This document shows, piece after piece, positions 32,184 through 43,921 of a stretch of 64,000 nt of DNA (the stretch's first letter is position 1; each line of letters starts with the position of its first letter). A program made the translations under genes and the position numbers. The notes under the pieces are model-generated. The model saw only the letters and a list, made by a program, of their open reading frames with translations. It had not been told where the DNA came from and searched no databases. The stretch is from Bacteroidales bacterium (GTDB lineage Bacteria; Bacteroidota; Bacteroidia; Bacteroidales; UBA3663). Location of the stretch: contig JAFSKF010000031.1 of assembly GCA_017449065.1 (NCBI GenBank), positions 1 through 64,000 of the forward strand. Direction: 5' to 3'.

Positions 32184-33818
32184 TTACAGTTTCTTCACAT
32201 CTTCTTCGAAAGTATCTTTGTTGCCGATTGCATTATTCCGAATGCGAGAACGGTAATTATAAATAGTAGTCAGGGAATAATTCAGGAACTTAGCAATTTT
32301 CGTGCTGTCGCTCTCTCCCATTCGGATCAACGCAAAAATACGCAGTTCGGTGGTAAGGAGTTCTCCCTTCTTAGGCCAAATGGCAGCCTCCGGTTTGAGC
32401 AAGGCATTGAACTTTTCCACAAAGTTCGGATAAAGTGTCAGAAACACCTCATCGAACTCGGCAAAGAACTTTTCCTGTTCCTCGTCAATAAACTCCATGG
32501 ATTGTAGTTTCTTTTTCAGTTCCTCATGTTGACGGGTGTGTAGCAGATTAGCCATTTGCCGCTGGAAACTCTCAATCGATGCCAAATAACTTCTGGAACG
32601 CGTCAGATAGCTCATCAGATAGTCTCCCTTAATCTGATCGGAGCTAAGCAACTGCTGGTTTGCCGTCTGCAACTGGGCATTTGCCGCCTTCAGGTTATTG
32701 TTCGCCTGCGCCAGTAAGGCTCTTGTTGACTGAAGTTTGCGGTTCAGATTCAAGAGAGCCAGAATCACGAAAACCATCACCAAAGCCATAATAACCAAAG
32801 TGAGAATCACCATTTGCGTGCTGTGTTTTTCGGCCTGCTGTTGAGCCTCGCGGTTCTCTTCTATGATCGGAAAGATAGTAGAACTCTCAATCGTTCTTAG
32901 ATTCGATTTGCAGAGATTGGCGTCTTCAAGTGCGCAGAAAAGATAGTTATAGGAACGATCTACATCTCCCCGGTCGAATAAATGCCCTGCCAACTCGGGC
33001 AATGCCATATATTCGGTGATGCCTGCACGGATATCGGCTATAGCAGTAAGCACCAGATAACGTAGCTGAAGATCTGGCTCATTAATCCGTCCGTAAGCCT
33101 GCGACAAACGCGAGTACGCGAACAGACGCTGGGAATCGTTACAATAAGTGAGCAAGTTGAGCAGCGTATCGATGCAGAGTGCATACTGACCGTTATCGTA
33201 AGCGCGATTGGTGCTGATAATAGTCCGATTCACAGCATCGGGTTCAAGAAGCAGTAGGGAATCGTGATAGACAGCAGCCTGACGGCGGATTTCTCCACTC
33301 AATGTCGGCACTGTTCTCGATGTATAGTCGGCGCACCAATCCATCACAGCATGCATCACATTATAGTATTGCAACCTCAGTTCGTCGTCACAATTCTGCA
33401 AATCGAAATCCTGAAGAATATCGAAAGCCAGATGGTATAGTCCCATCATACCATACAGACGCGCTTCATCAAGACTCACGCTCAACTGCAACTTACGGTC
33501 GGACGGATATTCCGGCAACCGTTTGAGCCACATCAACGTGCTCATTGCAGAATCCGTCTGATAGTGCAGATAGACATTATATCGCTGGTGAAGGGCCGAA
33601 ATTCGCTCCTTTCCCACCTTTCGCAATGCCACACGCTGCAAACTGTCAGCTTGGGCAGAACGTTTTGCCTGATACTCGGGTTTATTTAAAATGGCATCGT
33701 CCAGACACTTCAAGAGCATCTGGACGGAAGCATTTTCATCGACCCTTGTTTGAGCCTGCACCCCTCCAAGGAACAGACTCAGACAAAAGCCTATAGAGAG
33801 AAATAAGCCTCTTTTCAT
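32184..33818 (-). CDS. susR: SusR-like membrane-spanning starch/maltose regulator (DUF6377)
   Basis: 544 residues with a signal peptide (MKRGLFLSIGFCLSLFLGGVQAQ). A helical TPR-like sensor region lies in the periplasm (about 25-325), one membrane helix at about 334-355 (MVILTLVIMALVMVFVILALL), and a coiled coil about 358-400. The cytoplasmic domain ends in a helix-turn-helix: ELRIFALIRMGESDSTKIAKFLNYSLTTIYNYRSRI. This layout is that of B. thetaiotaomicron SusR, which senses maltose and activates sus genes. Here it is the last gene of the leftward arm, its ATG overlapping the permease stop by 4 bases, so it would be co-expressed with the transport genes. Confidence 0.88.
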   Translation of the reverse strand: MKRGLFLSIGFCLSLFLGGVQAQTRVDENASVQMLLKCLDDAILNKPEYQAKRSAQADSLQRVALRKVGKERISALHQRYNVYLHYQTDSAMSTLMWLKRLPEYPSDRKLQLSVSLDEARLYGMMGLYHLAFDILQDFDLQNCDDELRLQYYNVMHAVMDWCADYTSRTVPTLSGEIRRQAAVYHDSLLLLEPDAVNRTIISTNRAYDNGQYALCIDTLLNLLTYCNDSQRLFAYSRLSQAYGRINEPDLQLRYLVLTAIADIRAGITEYMALPELAGHLFDRGDVDRSYNYLFCALEDANLCKSNLRTIESSTIFPIIEENREAQQQAEKHSTQMVILTLVIMALVMVFVILALLNLNRKLQSTRALLAQANNNLKAANAQLQTANQQLLSSDQIKGDYLMSYLTRSRSYLASIESFQRQMANLLHTRQHEELKKKLQSMEFIDEEQEKFFAEFDEVFLTLYPNFVEKFNALLKPEAAIWPKKGELLTTELRIFALIRMGESDSTKIAKFLNYSLTTIYNYRSRIRNNAIGNKDTFEEDVKKL

Positions 33819-35167
33819 TCTTTATCTTTAATAATCCATACTGCCAAACTGCCGACCAGCAGCAAGACGCCTGCCAGCACCAGCATATTCACTTCCGGAG
33901 CCAGTTCGCCAGGAGTGGTGAAAAAGCCCAAAACAACACCACCCAAAGCAGCCGCTACGATTTGCGGCAGGCAAATGGTGCAATTGAACAAACCGAGATA
34001 AGAACCGACATGTCCGCCTTTCAGGGCATTGGTGAGGATGGTGAAGGGCAATGCGAGCATGGCCGCCCAACCGGCTCCAATCAGCAGGAACGAAGCAAAC
34101 AGGGCATACTGGTTAGACAGGAACGAAACGGAGATGAACCCGATGCCACCCAAGACAAGCGATACAAAATACGCCATCTTAATGTTTTTGAAGCGAGGCA
34201 GTACCACTGCCCAGAGCATTGAACCGATGGCCTGAACGGCAAAAAGAACTCCAACCCAATCTCCTGCTGCATTGTATTGCGACGAAGTGGTATCGAGCAC
34301 CACCTTACCTTCTTTCAAGATAGTTGGTGCATCGAAGGCAACGGTAGCTATCGAACCGGCGGTATAGGTCCACATATACATGAAAGCTGCCCAGCAGAAG
34401 AACTGAACCAATCCGACTGTCCAGAATGCAGAAGGAGCTTTGCGCAACAATTCCAGGAATCCCGGTTCCTTCTCGGAAGACTCCGGCTCATCCACCGGAT
34501 GATACTCATTGTATTCCTTCGGAGCATATTCTTTTACCAACAGCGAAGTGTAAACAACGCATACAATCAGAATTGCCGCTCCGATATAGAAAGCGAACTT
34601 CACCGTATCGGGCACTTCACCCTGAGGAGCAGTTCCCGACAAGCCGAAAGTGGCGAATAGCCAGGGGAAAAGATAGCCAACCAGCGAACCAGCATTACAC
34701 AGGAACGACTGAATGGAATAGGCCGTAGTTTTCTGTTTCTCGTTCACCATATCGCCTACCATCATCTTGAACGGCTGCATCGCCATGTTGATCGACGTAT
34801 CGAGCAGCATCAGCATAACGGCACCGAAAATCATCGCCGTATTGACACTCATTCCCAATGAACCGGCATTAGGCAGGAAACACATCACCAGAATGGCGAC
34901 CAGCGCTCCGACAAAGAGGTAAGGAATGCGCCGTCCCCAGCGCGTCCACGTCCGATCGGAATATTTGCCGACAAGCGGTTGCACAATCATGCCCATGATG
35001 GGTGGCAACAGCCAAAAGAAACTGAGAGAATGGGGATCGGCACCCAAAGTGGCAAAGATGCGCGAAATATTGGCGGATTGCAAGGCATAGGCAATCTGTA
35101 CGCCAAAGAAGCCGAAACTGATATTGAATAGCTGACTGAATTTCAGGTCAGGGAGTTGTTTAGCCAT
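33815..35167 (-). CDS. MFS sugar transporter, SLC45-like (maltose/oligosaccharide permease)
   Basis: 450 residues with about 12 membrane helices. The MFS loop 2-3 signature appears as GKYSDRTWTRWGRRIPYL. The N-terminus (LKFSQLFNISFGFFGVQIAYALQ) and QPFKMMVGDMVNEKQKTTAYS match the SLC45-like transporters found in Bacteroidetes starch loci. It probably imports maltose or short malto-oligosaccharides across the inner membrane. It lies between malQ (31 bases upstream) and susR (4-base overlap), which supports that substrate. Confidence 0.9.
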   Translation of the reverse strand: MAKQLPDLKFSQLFNISFGFFGVQIAYALQSANISRIFATLGADPHSLSFFWLLPPIMGMIVQPLVGKYSDRTWTRWGRRIPYLFVGALVAILVMCFLPNAGSLGMSVNTAMIFGAVMLMLLDTSINMAMQPFKMMVGDMVNEKQKTTAYSIQSFLCNAGSLVGYLFPWLFATFGLSGTAPQGEVPDTVKFAFYIGAAILIVCVVYTSLLVKEYAPKEYNEYHPVDEPESSEKEPGFLELLRKAPSAFWTVGLVQFFCWAAFMYMWTYTAGSIATVAFDAPTILKEGKVVLDTTSSQYNAAGDWVGVLFAVQAIGSMLWAVVLPRFKNIKMAYFVSLVLGGIGFISVSFLSNQYALFASFLLIGAGWAAMLALPFTILTNALKGGHVGSYLGLFNCTICLPQIVAAALGGVVLGFFTTPGELAPEVNMLVLAGVLLLVGSLAVWIIKDKE

Positions 35168-35198
35168 ATTCGAAACAGTTTATTGTGATACGATGGAA

Positions 35199-37502
35199 TT
35201 AACGATGTGCGGATTCTATCATTGCAGCAATACGATCGTTGAAGGCATCCTGCTTCAGCAAATCCTCCAGTGTGAGGTGCATGCGATAGCGCCAGTAGTG
35301 ACGCGGATTAGCAGGAATGTTGATACGCTCTGCCTGAGTATCCGGCAGACGCAAGTCGGCATCGATAGAAAGCCAATCCTGGAACGGCAGGATGCAGAAA
35401 AGTGACGGACAAGCCAGATGATCGAACACAATGTGTGCGCAGACCTCCGGAGTAGCTTCCTTCGGACATTCACCAGATTCGTGCAGCTCATTGTAGAAGA
35501 AATTGCGTGTCTGTTCAGCATCGAGTTCCCACCACTGGCGCAAGGTTTCCGTATCGTGCGTACCGGTGGTGCATACACTGCGCTCCGGATAGTTCCACAC
35601 ATGACCGAACATATCTTTCGGGTCCTTCGGCATACGCTGGATTTCGAGCGAAAGGATTTGCAGCTGGTTCATCACCCACGGCACACAATCCGGCACCATA
35701 CCCAAGTCTTCGCCGCAGACAATCATCTGGGTGGCATCAATCAGGGCAGGCAGCTTACGCATCGCCTGATCGTACCAGAACTGATTGTGACGACGATAGA
35801 AATAATCGTTATAGAGGCGGTTGAATGCATCCTTCTCCCAACCTTGCAAGCGGGTATAGGTATAGTCGAGCTGGGCAGAAATACGCGGATGATACATACC
35901 CGGCGTTTTGTGGTCTTCTACAAACAGGACATTCGAAATAAGACTGTAAATGGTTTCTTTCAGATCGATGTCGCGCGGATCCTTTTTGCCCATAAAGAAA
36001 CCTTCCACCTTACGCTGGTTGGAATAAGCCGGCTTCATGGTCCATATATCGTCATGAGCGTGGTCGAGATAAGTCTCCTTGATATATTCAACAGGATCCT
36101 TTCCCTCGAGCCAAGTCGGATCTTCCCCCTGATAATGACGCAGCAAACCGCCTCGCTGTTCGATAAGATCATCGTTGATGAAAGGAGTTGTCATAAATTC
36201 CTTCTGGAATCTGAGGCCATAACTTTCAATCTCCTGTGGCGACATCGGCAACGAAGGCGAGAACTGCCCCAGCAACCCGTGAACGGCAGTCGTCGGAATC
36301 TCCCAGATGCGGAAGAAGCCTAAGATATGGTCGATACGATAGGCTGAGAAATATTCCTGCATCTTGCGGAAACGGCGGAGCCACCATTGCAGCCCGTCGG
36401 CCTGCATCGCATCCCAGTTGTAGGTCGGGAAGCCCCAGTTCTGTCCATTGGCGGAGAATGCATCCGGCGGAGCACCGGCAGAACCATTCATATTAAAATA
36501 GAAAGGTTCTACCCAAGCCTCAACCGACGCACGGCTGATACCGATCGGGATATCTCCTTTCAGAATAACATTATGTTCTCGCGCATAACTGGAAGCACCC
36601 AACAACTGGACGTGCAGTTGGTATTGCATATAATAGTAGAAGCAGACATCAGCATAAACCGGTGACTTAGTGTCGGTATATGCCTTGATTTCATCGGCAT
36701 TATAGACACGATGTTCTGCCCATACGGAAAACTCTGGCGTTCCGTATGTATCACGCAGCACCGAGAAAGCCGCATAAGGACGAAGCCAGTTTTCGTTCTG
36801 CACGAAGAAATGCATATAACCGGCTGTTTGCATGCACTTCTTCCCTTCCTGCTCGAAAATGTCGCGCAAATAAGCACGTTTTGCCTTATTGACAGCTTCG
36901 TAATCAATCTGTTTGAGCGCGTTTAGCTCCAAACGTTTCTGCTCATATTCGGCGGCTTTTTTCTCATCCTTCAAGGCCGGCAACTGTCGCAAATCGATGT
37001 ACTGCGGATGGAAAGCATAGATGGAAATAGAGTTATAGGGATAAGAATCGGTCCATGTATTGCTGATCGTGGTATCATTGATTGGCAGAATCTGCACAGC
37101 CGTCTGCTTGGTGCGAACCGCCCAATCGATGAGCAACTTCAGATCACCGAAGTCTCCCACTCCGAAACTGCCTTCGCTACGCAATGAGAAAACCGGCATA
37201 GCCACACCCGCCACGCGACGCGCATCGAGCCAGGCATCATCGAGATACAACTGTTTGCGCGATGAACTGATGTTCTCCAGCACATGTGCCATTACGTTAC
37301 GCTCCTGCCGGACGCACTTGCCATCGCGGAAAATACCATACCGGTAAAGCAGCGGCAGACCGCCCTTAGGCAATTCGACATCGGCAGAACCTTGCCAGAT
37401 AACACCATCGGTGGTAGAAAGAAAAAAAATCTGGTCGGCAATCATGACGCCAACACTTTCGCCCCATGTGGTCCGATATTGGATTTTGAAATTGAGTTTC
37501 AT
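35199..37502 (-). CDS. malQ: 4-alpha-glucanotransferase (GH77) with N-terminal CBM20-like segment
   Basis: 767 residues, no signal peptide, so cytoplasmic. The first 75 residues (FKIQYRTTWGESVGV..., DGVIWQGSADVELP) resemble a starch-binding CBM20 module, apparently one and shortened, whereas many Bacteroidetes MalQ proteins have two. The GH77 core shows YRIDHILGFFRIWEIP (nucleophile Asp), VCGEDLGMVPDCV (acid/base Glu) and TGTHDTETLRQWWE. It disproportionates malto-oligosaccharides brought in by the neighbouring permease. The gap to the upstream amylase gene is 21 bases. Confidence 0.93.
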   Translation of the reverse strand: MKLNFKIQYRTTWGESVGVMIADQIFFLSTTDGVIWQGSADVELPKGGLPLLYRYGIFRDGKCVRQERNVMAHVLENISSSRKQLYLDDAWLDARRVAGVAMPVFSLRSEGSFGVGDFGDLKLLIDWAVRTKQTAVQILPINDTTISNTWTDSYPYNSISIYAFHPQYIDLRQLPALKDEKKAAEYEQKRLELNALKQIDYEAVNKAKRAYLRDIFEQEGKKCMQTAGYMHFFVQNENWLRPYAAFSVLRDTYGTPEFSVWAEHRVYNADEIKAYTDTKSPVYADVCFYYYMQYQLHVQLLGASSYAREHNVILKGDIPIGISRASVEAWVEPFYFNMNGSAGAPPDAFSANGQNWGFPTYNWDAMQADGLQWWLRRFRKMQEYFSAYRIDHILGFFRIWEIPTTAVHGLLGQFSPSLPMSPQEIESYGLRFQKEFMTTPFINDDLIEQRGGLLRHYQGEDPTWLEGKDPVEYIKETYLDHAHDDIWTMKPAYSNQRKVEGFFMGKKDPRDIDLKETIYSLISNVLFVEDHKTPGMYHPRISAQLDYTYTRLQGWEKDAFNRLYNDYFYRRHNQFWYDQAMRKLPALIDATQMIVCGEDLGMVPDCVPWVMNQLQILSLEIQRMPKDPKDMFGHVWNYPERSVCTTGTHDTETLRQWWELDAEQTRNFFYNELHESGECPKEATPEVCAHIVFDHLACPSLFCILPFQDWLSIDADLRLPDTQAERINIPANPRHYWRYRMHLTLEDLLKQDAFNDRIAAMIESAHR

Positions 37503-37523
37503 GTTTGATAATGTATTAGATAA

Positions 37524-39257
37524 TTACTTCAATTCTTCTTCTTGTAAAGTCAAAACATCTTTTGCATTCACTTGATGAGACGTGCCGTTACGCTGGAAGA
37601 AATAAGGAGAATCTCCAAAGTTGGCAATCACGATCAGCACTTGCGATCCCAACTTACGCTTAAAGGCAAAGATATTGTTATCGGCCATACTCGGTGTCGT
37701 GATATCGATAAGAGCACCGCTCTTGACTGCCGGTAGCTGAGCCAACTTAAGAGCTTCTTCGTAGCGCTCGCGGATATGTTTATATCGGTATGGCAGTTGC
37801 GATTCATCCCAATCCACCTGGTGCCAGGCCTTCATACACTCCAGTCCCCAATAGTCAAAGATGGTGGTACGACCGTCTGCACTGCTGTAGCCCTCGGCAT
37901 CCATAGCGGACTCGCCCAGTTCCTGACCGAAGTAGATCATGTACGGATTCCGGTTTATCAGCAAACTTACATAAAGTGCAGGAATACCTGCTTCCGGTGT
38001 TTTGGCAAAAAACTTCGAAGCAATACGCTGTTCATCGTGGTTCTCCATGAAATTAAGCATATGCGAACGGACCAAAGTATTACGATAGGTTCCTGTTTCT
38101 GTATAATGCTGGATAGCGTGCACATCTCGGCGGCCTTCGACCACTGCGCGGATGGAATCGTAGAACTCGACTTTGTTATACAGGTAATCGAAGTGGCCGT
38201 TCTCAATATATGACAAGTAGGCCTTCGGGTTATAGATTTCTGCAATGAAAAGAGTGTTCGGATATTGTTCCTTAACGCGAGGAATGCAATACTGCCAGAA
38301 TTCCACAGGAACCATTTCCGATACATCGCATCGGAATCCATCAACACCCATTTCGCACCAGTACAGCAGAATAGCGGTCATCTGCGTCCAAGTGGAAGGA
38401 ACAAAACGGACCGAACCGTCGGCATTGAGCCAGGCTTTCTCCTGCTGTCCATCCGGCAAGAAACGCACACCATAGTTCAGTTTGACCGTCTCATACCAGT
38501 CATCGACCGAAGGAACAGGAGACGAGAAAACATTGTTGCCAGTCACCTTAGCAGGATTTTCCCGATAAACATTTGCATTCTTGCTTATCGGCGATTTTAC
38601 ATCCTTATCCAATTCGCTGTGAACTTCCTGCCAGACCAATGTCTGATCAGGGAAATAATAGAAATTGTTGTGAATGAAGAATGCCTGATTGGTATCGTCG
38701 TGAGTACCCAAGTCAACAACCTCCGGAGGACAGGTCACGGAATGATATTCACGTGCAACGTGATTGGGAATAAAATCGATGATGACTTTCAAATCGGCTT
38801 CGTGAGTTCTTTCTACCAAAGCACGGAACTCCTGATTGCGCAAAGGTACGGAATCCGCCAAATCAGCACTCACGGCATAATAATCGCAAATAGCGTATGG
38901 AGATCCTGCATTACCCTTTACAACGGCAGGATTCTGTTTCGGTAAGCCATAGGCGCTCCAATCGGTTTTGGTCGCCTGTTGGATGATTCCGGTGTACCAC
39001 ACATAGTTGCATCCCAAACGTCTGATGGATTGCAGGGCTTCGGGTGTAATATCACTCATACGTCCGCAACCGTTTTGTTCGCGTGTACCATTATAAACGT
39101 TAGTGGTGTTGGTGTTGCCGAAAATACGGACCAACATCTGGTAGATAATAATCTTGGGTTCGGCTTCAGGAACCTCTTCTTTTGTTTTTTCCTGGCAAGC
39201 TATACAAGCCAAGACCGCCAATACACAAAGTACTGAACCGACTAATACCTTTTTCAT
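37524..39257 (-). CDS. GH13 alpha-amylase family lipoprotein (leftward arm)
   Basis: 577 residues. Lipobox VLACIAC with Cys followed by QEKTKEE. GH13 catalytic residues: nucleophile in GVDGFRCDVSEM, acid/base in FIAEIYNP, third Asp in NFMENHDEQR; region I is DFIPNHV. It starts at ATG 39257; an in-frame upstream ATG at 39290 would precede the signal and was rejected. The subfamily is not certain. It is the first gene of the four-gene leftward operon with malQ, permease and susR, and is probably periplasm-facing or surface-anchored, acting on malto-oligosaccharides. Confidence 0.9.
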   Translation of the reverse strand: MKKVLVGSVLCVLAVLACIACQEKTKEEVPEAEPKIIIYQMLVRIFGNTNTTNVYNGTREQNGCGRMSDITPEALQSIRRLGCNYVWYTGIIQQATKTDWSAYGLPKQNPAVVKGNAGSPYAICDYYAVSADLADSVPLRNQEFRALVERTHEADLKVIIDFIPNHVAREYHSVTCPPEVVDLGTHDDTNQAFFIHNNFYYFPDQTLVWQEVHSELDKDVKSPISKNANVYRENPAKVTGNNVFSSPVPSVDDWYETVKLNYGVRFLPDGQQEKAWLNADGSVRFVPSTWTQMTAILLYWCEMGVDGFRCDVSEMVPVEFWQYCIPRVKEQYPNTLFIAEIYNPKAYLSYIENGHFDYLYNKVEFYDSIRAVVEGRRDVHAIQHYTETGTYRNTLVRSHMLNFMENHDEQRIASKFFAKTPEAGIPALYVSLLINRNPYMIYFGQELGESAMDAEGYSSADGRTTIFDYWGLECMKAWHQVDWDESQLPYRYKHIRERYEEALKLAQLPAVKSGALIDITTPSMADNNIFAFKRKLGSQVLIVIANFGDSPYFFQRNGTSHQVNAKDVLTLQEEELK

Positions 39258-39291
39258 GAGGGTACTGTTAAGGAGTGTTTTAATAAGCATT

Positions 39292-39311
39292 TCGTGTCCG
39301 GGAAAACACGA
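39292..39311 (-). promoter_or_regulatory. Small hairpin in the leader of the leftward starch operon
   Basis: TCGTGT / ACACGA, a 6-bp stem with an 8-base loop, between the promoter (39356) and the ATG (39257). The leader is about 95 bases long. A regulatory role is only a possibility. Confidence 0.35.
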
Positions 39312-39355
39312 TGGTTAATGTTTAATTATGTGTTTTAGTGTGGCTTTTACTGGCT

Positions 39356-39387
39356 GCAAAGTTAGGACGTTTTGAATGATTTTCCAA
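39356..39387 (-). promoter_or_regulatory. Promoter of the leftward starch operon (GH13-malQ-permease-susR)
   Basis: Minus-strand TAACTTTGC (39364-39356) with TTG (39387-39385) exactly 20 bases upstream. Confidence 0.78.
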
Positions 39388-39415
39388 AATTTTTGAAGAT
39401 TTTTCGTTAAAAATG

Positions 39416-39447
39416 TTGCATTTTTTGTTTGAAAAGCATATCTTTGC
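39416..39447 (+). promoter_or_regulatory. Promoter of susA
   Basis: TTG at 39416-39418, 20 bases, TATCTTTGC at 39439-39447. Because the transcript must start after about 39450, this decides the susA start in favour of ATG 39471 over an in-frame TTG at 39429. It is divergent from the leftward operon promoter 30 bases away. Confidence 0.78.
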
Positions 39448-39470
39448 CCCGACTTTACTACCTATTTACC

Positions 39471-41318
39471 ATGTCTATGAGATATAAAAACCTTTTACTT
39501 ACCTTTATGACAATCTTGCTTTCTGCCTCAATGGGACGTGCTGCTGCACCCAAACTCGATCACATGCACCCCTTGAACTGGTGGAGCGGTATGCAACACA
39601 ACCGGATTCAGGTGATGATGCACGGAAAGGATATCGGAGATTGTGATGTCTCGTTGGAAAATGCTCAGGATGTGCAGATAGTAAGCATCGAACGGGTTGA
39701 GAATCCCAATTATCTGTTCATTTACCTTGATTTGCAGAAAGCCCAACCTCAGATTTTCAAGTTTTGCTTAACCAAACCTAACCGGAAAAAAGCCTATTTG
39801 ATGCAGCCGTTCGAGATACAGGAACGCAGCGGAGAGAAGGTTGAGACGTTCGGACCGCAAGATGTCGTCTATCTGCTTATGCCTGACCGTTTCATCAATG
39901 GCAACCAGACGCTCGACAATGTGCCAGGTATGGTCGAGCCACAAGTGGATTATCTGGATCCGCAGGATTTCGGACGACATGGAGGCGACCTTGCGGGCAT
40001 CAGCCAAGCTCTGGATTACCTGCAAGAATTGGGAATTACAGCCATCTGGCCGACTCCCGTGCAAACCAACGACTGCACCTGCTCCTACCACGGCTATGCC
40101 ATCTCCGATTACTATCACATCGATCCTCGCTTCGGTACCAACGAAGAATACCTGCAATTGGTGGAAGATTGCCATAAGCATGGCCTCAAAATGATCATGG
40201 ATATGGTGTTTAACCATTGTGGCGCTGCCAATTTCCTGTTCACCGATCTGCCGCAAAAGGACTGGTTCAGCTATCATACCGAATTTCATGAGAGCGTGCA
40301 TCGTACAGCCTCTATCGGAGATCCCCATGCCAGCGATTGGGATCGGAAGCATACCGTTGACGGATGGTTTGTGAAACAGATGCCCGACTGGAATCAGCGG
40401 AATCCTCTGGTAAAAGACTATTTGATCCAATGCAGCATCTGGTGGGTGGAATATGCCCACCTGAACGGCTACCGGCAAGACACTTACCCCTATTGTGACA
40501 AATACATGATGCGAGACTGGTGCGTGGCACTCGATAAAGAGTATCCTGGGTTCAATATTACCGGCGAGACGTGGATCAACTCAGGTCCGGGCATCGCCTA
40601 TTGGCAGAAAGACTCGAAACTCTCAGATTTTAACTCAGAGCTGAAGACCATCATGGATTTCCCCCTGATGAACCTGATGAAAGAGGCATTGGATGAGGAA
40701 ACCAATGATTACAATTCGGGCTTGATGAAACTCTACTACTATATTGCCGGCGATCGCATCTATGCCAACCCGCTCTATTTGCTCACCTTCCTCGACAATC
40801 ACGATACCGACCGGTTCCAAACCACAGAACAGGAGTCTAATAATATAAATAGGTATAAACAGGCACTTTTGCTCATTACCACATTACGAGGTATTCCTCA
40901 ACTGTACTATGGCGACGAACTGGGGATGTTTGCCAGCAAGAAAGACGGCGACGGATGGCTTCGTCAGGACTTCCCTGTCCCAGCTTTGGAGGCAGCCGGA
41001 CGTTCTTCGCTGCAAAAAGAATATTTCGATTATGCCAAACGCCTGCTGAACTGGCGTAAAGGCTGCAAAGCAGTCCAATGGGGAGAATTGAAGCATTTCG
41101 CCTGCCAGAAAGGCTGCTATGTATATAGCCGTTCATTAGGCAACCAGCGTGTAACCGTTTTCATGAATGGCACCAACGAAGCTCAGACTCTTACCCTTGA
41201 GCGTTACGCAGAAGTGCTTCCTGCCTTCCGGGGAAAAGATATATTGACCGACAAGCTGATAGATCTTTCTGGCACTCTGACGCTGCAACCCAGACAGTCT
41301 GTAGTGATTGATTTTTGA
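39471..41318 (+). CDS. susA: SusA-like periplasmic neopullulanase / cyclomaltodextrinase (GH13)
   Basis: 615 residues, close to the 617 of B. thetaiotaomicron SusA. Signal MSMRYKNLLLTFMTILLSASMGRAA (second possible ATG at 39477). An N-terminal cyclomaltodextrinase-type domain (HMHPLNWWSGMQHNRIQVMM...) precedes the GH13 barrel. Catalytic residues: Asp337 in GYRQDTYPYCD, Glu366 in ITGETW, Asp445 in LDNHDTDR; MDMVFNHCG is region I. It cleaves malto-oligosaccharides and pullulan-type substrates in the periplasm. It is the first gene of the rightward Sus arm; a separate promoter serves susB 180 bases downstream. Confidence 0.93.
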   Translation: MSMRYKNLLLTFMTILLSASMGRAAAPKLDHMHPLNWWSGMQHNRIQVMMHGKDIGDCDVSLENAQDVQIVSIERVENPNYLFIYLDLQKAQPQIFKFCLTKPNRKKAYLMQPFEIQERSGEKVETFGPQDVVYLLMPDRFINGNQTLDNVPGMVEPQVDYLDPQDFGRHGGDLAGISQALDYLQELGITAIWPTPVQTNDCTCSYHGYAISDYYHIDPRFGTNEEYLQLVEDCHKHGLKMIMDMVFNHCGAANFLFTDLPQKDWFSYHTEFHESVHRTASIGDPHASDWDRKHTVDGWFVKQMPDWNQRNPLVKDYLIQCSIWWVEYAHLNGYRQDTYPYCDKYMMRDWCVALDKEYPGFNITGETWINSGPGIAYWQKDSKLSDFNSELKTIMDFPLMNLMKEALDEETNDYNSGLMKLYYYIAGDRIYANPLYLLTFLDNHDTDRFQTTEQESNNINRYKQALLLITTLRGIPQLYYGDELGMFASKKDGDGWLRQDFPVPALEAAGRSSLQKEYFDYAKRLLNWRKGCKAVQWGELKHFACQKGCYVYSRSLGNQRVTVFMNGTNEAQTLTLERYAEVLPAFRGKDILTDKLIDLSGTLTLQPRQSVVIDF

Positions 41319-43758
<2,440 letters not shown>

Positions 43759-43921
43759 CAAAAAACAGTAAAACCATAATACAAACTTAAAAACAAAAAT
43801 AATAATGTCTTGAAAAACAGAAAACACAAAACAAATTAATGACTGTATGGTCAGGCAAGGTTCTTGGCCGACAGTAGAGTACAACCTTTAACTAATATAA
43901 TTAAACTAAACCAAAAACTAC
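43759..43921 (+). other. 163-base leader between susB and susC
   Basis: No gene and no clear -7 element. AT-rich, with one imperfect hairpin (CTGT...CAAG-GTT-CTTG...ACAG, 43843-43874) about 50 bases before the susC ATG. It may adjust susC expression relative to susB, or hold an unrecognised promoter. Confidence 0.45.

Noticed and set aside
39429..39470. Longer susA with a start at TTG 39429
   Set aside because: The promoter -7 element is at 39439-39447, so the transcript cannot include this start.
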